DNA of 64,000 nucleotides from Goodfellowiella coeruleoviolacea. GTDB lineage: Bacteria; Actinomycetota; Actinomycetes; Mycobacteriales; Pseudonocardiaceae. A model generated the notes under the pieces. The model worked only from the letters and a program-made list of their open reading frames with translations, was not told the DNA's origin and did not search any database. The translations under genes were made by a program, and so were the position numbers. The DNA lies in contig NZ_JAMTCK010000004.1 in assembly GCF_024171785.1 (NCBI RefSeq), forward strand, positions 124,001-188,000, read 5' to 3'. Shown here piece by piece: positions 60,601 through 64,000 of the stretch (position 1 is the stretch's first letter; every line of letters begins with the position of its first letter).

Positions 60601-62693
60601 CCAACGAGGTGGCCCGCGGCTACGGCTTCTGGCTGGGTGACGCGTTCGCCTCGGGCGGTTCCGTCGGCTACGACCACAAGGCCATGGGCATCACCGCCCG
60701 GGGCGCCTGGGAGAGCGTGCGCCGCCACTTCCGGGAACTGGGCGTGGACGTGCAGCGCGAGGAGTTCACCGCCGTCGGCATCGGCGACATGTCCGGCGAC
60801 GTGTTCGGCAACGGCATGCTGCTGTCCGAACACATCCGTCTGGTGGCCGCCTTCGACCACCGGCACGTGTTCGTCGACCCCACCCCGGACGCGGCCCGCT
60901 CCTTCGCCGAACGCGCCAGGCTGTTCGCCCTGCCCCGGTCCTCCTGGGACGACTACGACCGCACCCTGATCAGCGAGGGCGGCGGGGTGTGGCCGCGCAC
61001 CGCCAAGTCGGTGCCGATCAGCAAGCAGATGCGCGCCGCCTTGGGCCTGCCCGACGAGGTGCGCCGGCTGTCCCCGGCCGAACTGATCAAGGCGATCCTG
61101 CTGGCGCCGGTGCAGCTGCTGTGGAACGGCGGCATCGGCACCTACGTGAAGGCGTCCACCGAGAGCAACGCCGAGGTGGGCGACAAGGCCAACGACGCGG
61201 TCCGCGTGGACGGGGCGCAGCTGCGCGTCAAGGTGATCGGCGAGGGCGGCAACCTCGGCCTGACCCAGCGCGGCCGGATCGAGTTCGCCCGCGCCGGCGG
61301 CAAGGTCAACACCGACGCCCTGGACAACTCGGCCGGCGTGGACTGCTCCGACCACGAGGTCAACATCAAGGTGCTGCTCGACCACCTGGTCAGCCAGGGG
61401 CGGCTGGGCCAGCAGCAGCGTGACGAACTGCTCGGCGAGATGACCGACGAGGTCGCCGAACTGGTGCTGGCGCACAACTACCGGCAGAACGCCGTGCTCG
61501 GGGTCAGCCGCGCGCACGCCGCCGCCATGCTTCCCGTGCACGCCCGACTGGTCGCCGACATGGAGGAGCACGCCGGGCTGGACCGCAAGCTGGAGGCACT
61601 GCCCACCGTCCAGCAGTTCAAGGAGCTGGACAAGGCCGGGCAGGGCCTGACCTCACCGGAGTTGGCCACCCTGCTGGCCCACGCCAAGCTGGCCCTCAAG
61701 GAGGAGATGCTGGCCAGCGACCTGCCCGAGGCGGAGACCTTCGCGCAGCGGCTGCCCGAGTACTTCCCGACCCAGCTGCGGGAGCGGTTCGGTGACGCCA
61801 TTCCCGAGCACCCGCTGCGCCGGGAGATCATCACCAACCTGATCGTCAACCAGGTGGTCGACGGCGGCGGGGTGTCCTACGCGTACCGGCTGGCCGAGGA
61901 GACCAGTGCCTCGGCGACCGACGCGATCCGCGCCTACACCGTGGTCACCACCGTGTTCGACCTGCCCACGCTGTGGCGGGACATCTGGGCGCTGGACAAC
62001 GTGGTGCCGACCGAGGTGGCCGACGACATGGTGCTGGAGAGCCGGCGCCTGCTGGACCGCGCGTCCCGCTGGCTGCTGGCCAACCGGCCGCAGCCGCTGC
62101 CGATCGGCTCGGAGATCGCCCGGTTCTCCCGGGTGGTCGGCCAGCTCGCACCGCAGATGATGACCCTGTTGCAGGGCCGCGAGCGGGAGCAGGTCAGCAT
62201 GGACGCACAGCGGCTGGTGGCACGCGGCGTGCCCGAACCGCTGGCCAACCGGGTCGCCGCGCTGCTCTACACCTACGGTCTGCTCGACATCACCGAGGTG
62301 GCCGAGCTGGCCGAACGCGAGGGCGCGTCGGCCGGCGCGGAGCGCAGCCCCCAGGAGACCGCCGAGCTGTACTACGCGCTGTCCAACCACCTGGACATCG
62401 ACCAGATGTTGAGCGCGGTGAGCGCGCTGGAACGGGGCAACCGCTGGCACGCGCTGGCCCGGCTGGCCCTGCGCGACGACCTGTACTCGTCGCTGCGGGC
62501 CATCGCCGTGGACGTGCTGCGGGACAGCGACCCCGGGGACAGCCCCGAGGAGAAGATCGCCCGGTGGGAGGAGACCAACGCGTCCCGGCTGGGTCGGGCC
62601 AGGGCGGCACTGCAGGAGATCAAGCGGGCCGGCCGGCAGGACCTGGCCACGCTGTCGGTGGCGGCCAGGCAGATCCGCAGCATCGTGCGGTGA
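57678..62693 (+). CDS. NAD-specific glutamate dehydrogenase, large (GDH-180) type
   Basis: A 1,671-residue enzyme that oxidatively deaminates glutamate to 2-oxoglutarate with NAD+ (Bac_GDH family; gdhB in Pseudomonas, GDH of Streptomyces and Mycobacterium). The N-terminal ~700 residues hold ACT-like regulatory modules ([54 protein letters not shown]). The catalytic core starts near residue 840 with [32 protein letters not shown], then [11 protein letters not shown] with the active-site Lys, [15 protein letters not shown] and [16 protein letters not shown]. A helical C-terminal region ends in [12 protein letters not shown]. In mycobacteria this enzyme is controlled by GarA/PknG. ATG 57678 with GGAG upstream; strong hairpin downstream. 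Confidence 0.96.
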   Translation: [1671 protein letters not shown]

Positions 62694-62795
62694 CCCCCCT
62701 GTGGTCGCCCTGACCGCCGGCCCGGCGCTGCGCCGCCGCCGCTGGCGCGACCGCTGAGCCCGGCGGCGCGGCCCGCCAGGGCGTGCCGGTGCCGA

Positions 62796-62830
62796 TCCGG
62801 GGCCGGGCTGTTGACCGGCCCGGCCCCGGA
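62796..62830 (+). terminator. Terminator downstream of glutamate dehydrogenase
   Basis: TCCGGGGCCGGG (62796-62807) and CCCGGCCCCGGA (62819-62830), a perfect 12-base stem with an 11-base loop, 102 bases after the stop codon. Confidence 0.75.
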
Positions 62831-62929
62831 CGCACACTGGTGCGTGTGGCCAGATACGTTCGTGTGGCTGGGCCGGCCCACCCGCCCGGTTACCGCGACA
62901 ACGGCCGCGAAACTCCCCAGGCCAGCCCC

Positions 62930-63032
62930 CCGCCCTCCCAGGGGGGCGACCCCGGGTCCAGCCTATCGGCGCCCCCGGGCCGTGCACGTGGCGGAGACCG
63001 GGCCTGTGGACAACCCGGGAGGGTGTGGACAA
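62930..63032 (+). repeat. 103-bp intergenic element with twin DnaA boxes, copy 2
   Basis: The same architecture as 2877-2979: 36-base core at 62930-62965 (one difference from copy 1), a 39-base divergent spacer, then TGTGGACAA at 63005-63013 and 63024-63032, 19 bases apart. Same orientation as copy 1. It lies in the 523-base gap 62694-63216, which otherwise shows only the upstream terminator and the thioesterase promoter. Confidence 0.7.
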
Positions 63033-63216
63033 CCTGTGCCCCAGACGGCTGAATCCGCCGGTACCGCCCACGGGTTGTGGTAAGGGCACGCGCACCCGTG
63101 CTGAACGGCACTCGCGCGGTCGGCCACCCAACTAGACACGACCGGAGGCTTTTCGGATGGCAGTGATCCACTAGGGTCATGAGTCCGCCGGAGATCCAAG
63201 GCAGGAGGCGCTTTCC

Positions 63217-63648
63217 TTGGGTGTGTTCGTAACCGAAGTGCGTCCACGGTGGTCTGACATGGACGCTTTCGGACACGTCAACCATGCGAATACGGTGACG
63301 TTGCTTGAGGAAGCGCGGATAGCGCTGCTGTTCGGCGAGGCAGCCAGGCACGAAGCCGTGGACATGGCCAGCGGAGTCGTGGTCGCCCGGTTGGCCGTCG
63401 ACTACCACACCCCGCTGCTGTTCACCGGCGAGGACGTGCGAGTGGAGATGTCCGTGCGGGAACTCCGCTCGGCCTCCTTCACGCTCGACTACACCGTGCG
63501 CAGCAGCCGGGCCGCGGCCAGCGCGGTCGTCGCCACCGCCGAGACCCTGATGGTTCCGTACAACGTGAAAACCGCCCGGCCCCGCCGGCTCACCGACGCC
63601 GAGCGCGACTTCCTCGCCGGGTGGAGAGCCGGAGTGACCAGTGGCTGA
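63217..63648 (+). CDS. Acyl-CoA thioesterase, hotdog (4HBT) fold
   Basis: A 143-residue hotdog-fold thioesterase that hydrolyses acyl-CoA thioesters. The active-site segment is RWSDMDAFGHVNHANTVTLLEEAR, with the catalytic Asp in SDMD and the conserved GHVNHA. VVARLAVDYHTPLLFTGEDVRVEMSV forms the central strands. TTG at 63217 has AGGAGG eight bases upstream; GTG 63223 is too far from it. The following gene starts inside its last codons (8-base overlap), so the two are coupled. Confidence 0.92.
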   Translation: MGVFVTEVRPRWSDMDAFGHVNHANTVTLLEEARIALLFGEAARHEAVDMASGVVVARLAVDYHTPLLFTGEDVRVEMSVRELRSASFTLDYTVRSSRAAASAVVATAETLMVPYNVKTARPRRLTDAERDFLAGWRAGVTSG

Positions 63649-64000
63649 GCTGATCCTGACCGACCCGGCCGAGCGGGACGACATCGGCGCGTTCGTGGCC
63701 AGGGCGGTCCGGTTGGAGCCGCAGACCGTGGTGCGGCTGCGCAACCGCGAACCAGCCGGCCACGACACCGGCCGACAACTGCTCGACCTGTGGGCGGTGA
63801 CCCCGTTCGACGTGCTGGTCACCCGATCGGTGCCGGGCCGGGTGGAACCGGCCGACCTGTCCGTGGCCGGCAGTGACCTGCTGGCCGGACTGGCCGTGTC
63901 CAGAAGCGCGCGGATCGACCCCGGGCACGCCCAGGACCTGCTGTGGCGTTCCGCACTGCCACCCACCCAGGGTTGGCAGCCGGTCGACCAACTGCCCGCC
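63641..64000 (+). CDS. Conserved actinobacterial protein of unknown function (cut by right edge)
   Basis: GTG at 63641 opens a frame with no stop to the window end: at least 120 residues, beginning VAELILTDPAERDDIGAFV, then RAVRLEPQTVVRLRNRE, LWAVTPFDVLVTRSV, SDLLAGLAVSRSARIDPGHAQ and LPPTQGWQPVDQLP. It overlaps the thioesterase stop by eight bases, implying translational coupling. Codon use is strongly biased as in neighbours. I recall similar proteins encoded next to thioesterases in related genera, but no function is known to me. Confidence 0.75.
   Translation, partial: MAELILTDPAERDDIGAFVARAVRLEPQTVVRLRNREPAGHDTGRQLLDLWAVTPFDVLVTRSVPGRVEPADLSVAGSDLLAGLAVSRSARIDPGHAQDLLWRSALPPTQGWQPVDQLPA

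Noticed and set aside
57630-61571. A 1,313-codon open frame on the minus strand
   Set aside because: It lies opposite the glutamate dehydrogenase gene, whose protein is unmistakable. The antisense frame reads His/Val/Gln/Gly-rich sequence with no motifs; such long antisense frames are expected at this GC content.

Overview
The window is very GC-rich, with dense short-gap gene packing, many GTG and some TTG starts, and frequent 4-base GTGA/ATGA overlaps. Together with an Actinobacteria-type gene set (EttA, a giant NAD-dependent glutamate dehydrogenase, a CopD-CtaG fusion, TipA-like MerR, XRE/MmyB-type, HxlR, IclR and many TetR regulators) this points to a chromosomal segment of a filamentous actinomycete, most plausibly Pseudonocardiales. 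The family assignment is inference; no rRNA marker is present.

Layout. 0-3 kb: tail of an RND efflux permease, a secreted cutinase, a small ABM-fold monooxygenase and a methyltransferase, with a 70-bp inverted-repeat element and a 103-bp intergenic element carrying twin DnaA boxes. 3-13.7 kb: two facing catabolic transcription units around a shared control region. Leftward run a ROK repressor, an M81/MlrC metallopeptidase and CutC. Rightward run a complete peptide-type ABC importer (binding lipoprotein, two permeases, double ATPase) and a ROK kinase. Two near-identical 24-bp operators sit in the shared promoter region. 13.7-26 kb: a GH76 alpha-mannanase, a methyltransferase/TetR pair, a VOC protein, an HxlR/MFS drug-efflux pair, an IclR-controlled sugar-acid module (MFS, zinc dehydrogenase, ManD) and a secreted beta-helix protein. 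26-43 kb: regulators and enzymes in small divergent pairs (two MerR, GlxA/AraC, MarR/NmrA, SufR-like/folE, TetR, XRE/SDR), two APH-fold kinases, lpdA, a TRAP-permease pseudogene, and a TTG-started EndoU-like toxin with its likely immunity gene close to a tRNA-Arg(TCT). 43-49.3 kb: an MFS transporter, the CopD-CtaG fusion, and a TetR-DrrA-DrrB-type drug exporter with twin operators. 49.3-64 kb: housekeeping genes: ssb preceded by twin DnaA boxes, ettA, a 1,690-residue TPR/degenerate-GGDEF protein with a very long disordered tail, the 1,671-residue NAD-glutamate dehydrogenase, a second copy of the 103-bp DnaA-box element, a thioesterase and a conserved unknown protein cut by the right edge.

How the parts work together. 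Most of the window is local self-contained modules: a regulator, its operator and one or a few target genes. Three modules are catabolic (peptide/sugar import at 3-13.7 kb; mannan at 13.8 kb; sugar acids plus a beta-helix protein at 19.8-25.8 kb). Several are efflux or stress modules. The most noteworthy signals are the 103-bp twin DnaA-box element with fixed internal spacing, the ROK/MlrC/CutC importer regulon with visible operators, the EndoU toxin-immunity pair, the TPR/pseudo-GGDEF/disordered protein between ettA and the glutamate dehydrogenase, and a 12-base word (TCCGNNGTGGAC) found 12 times.
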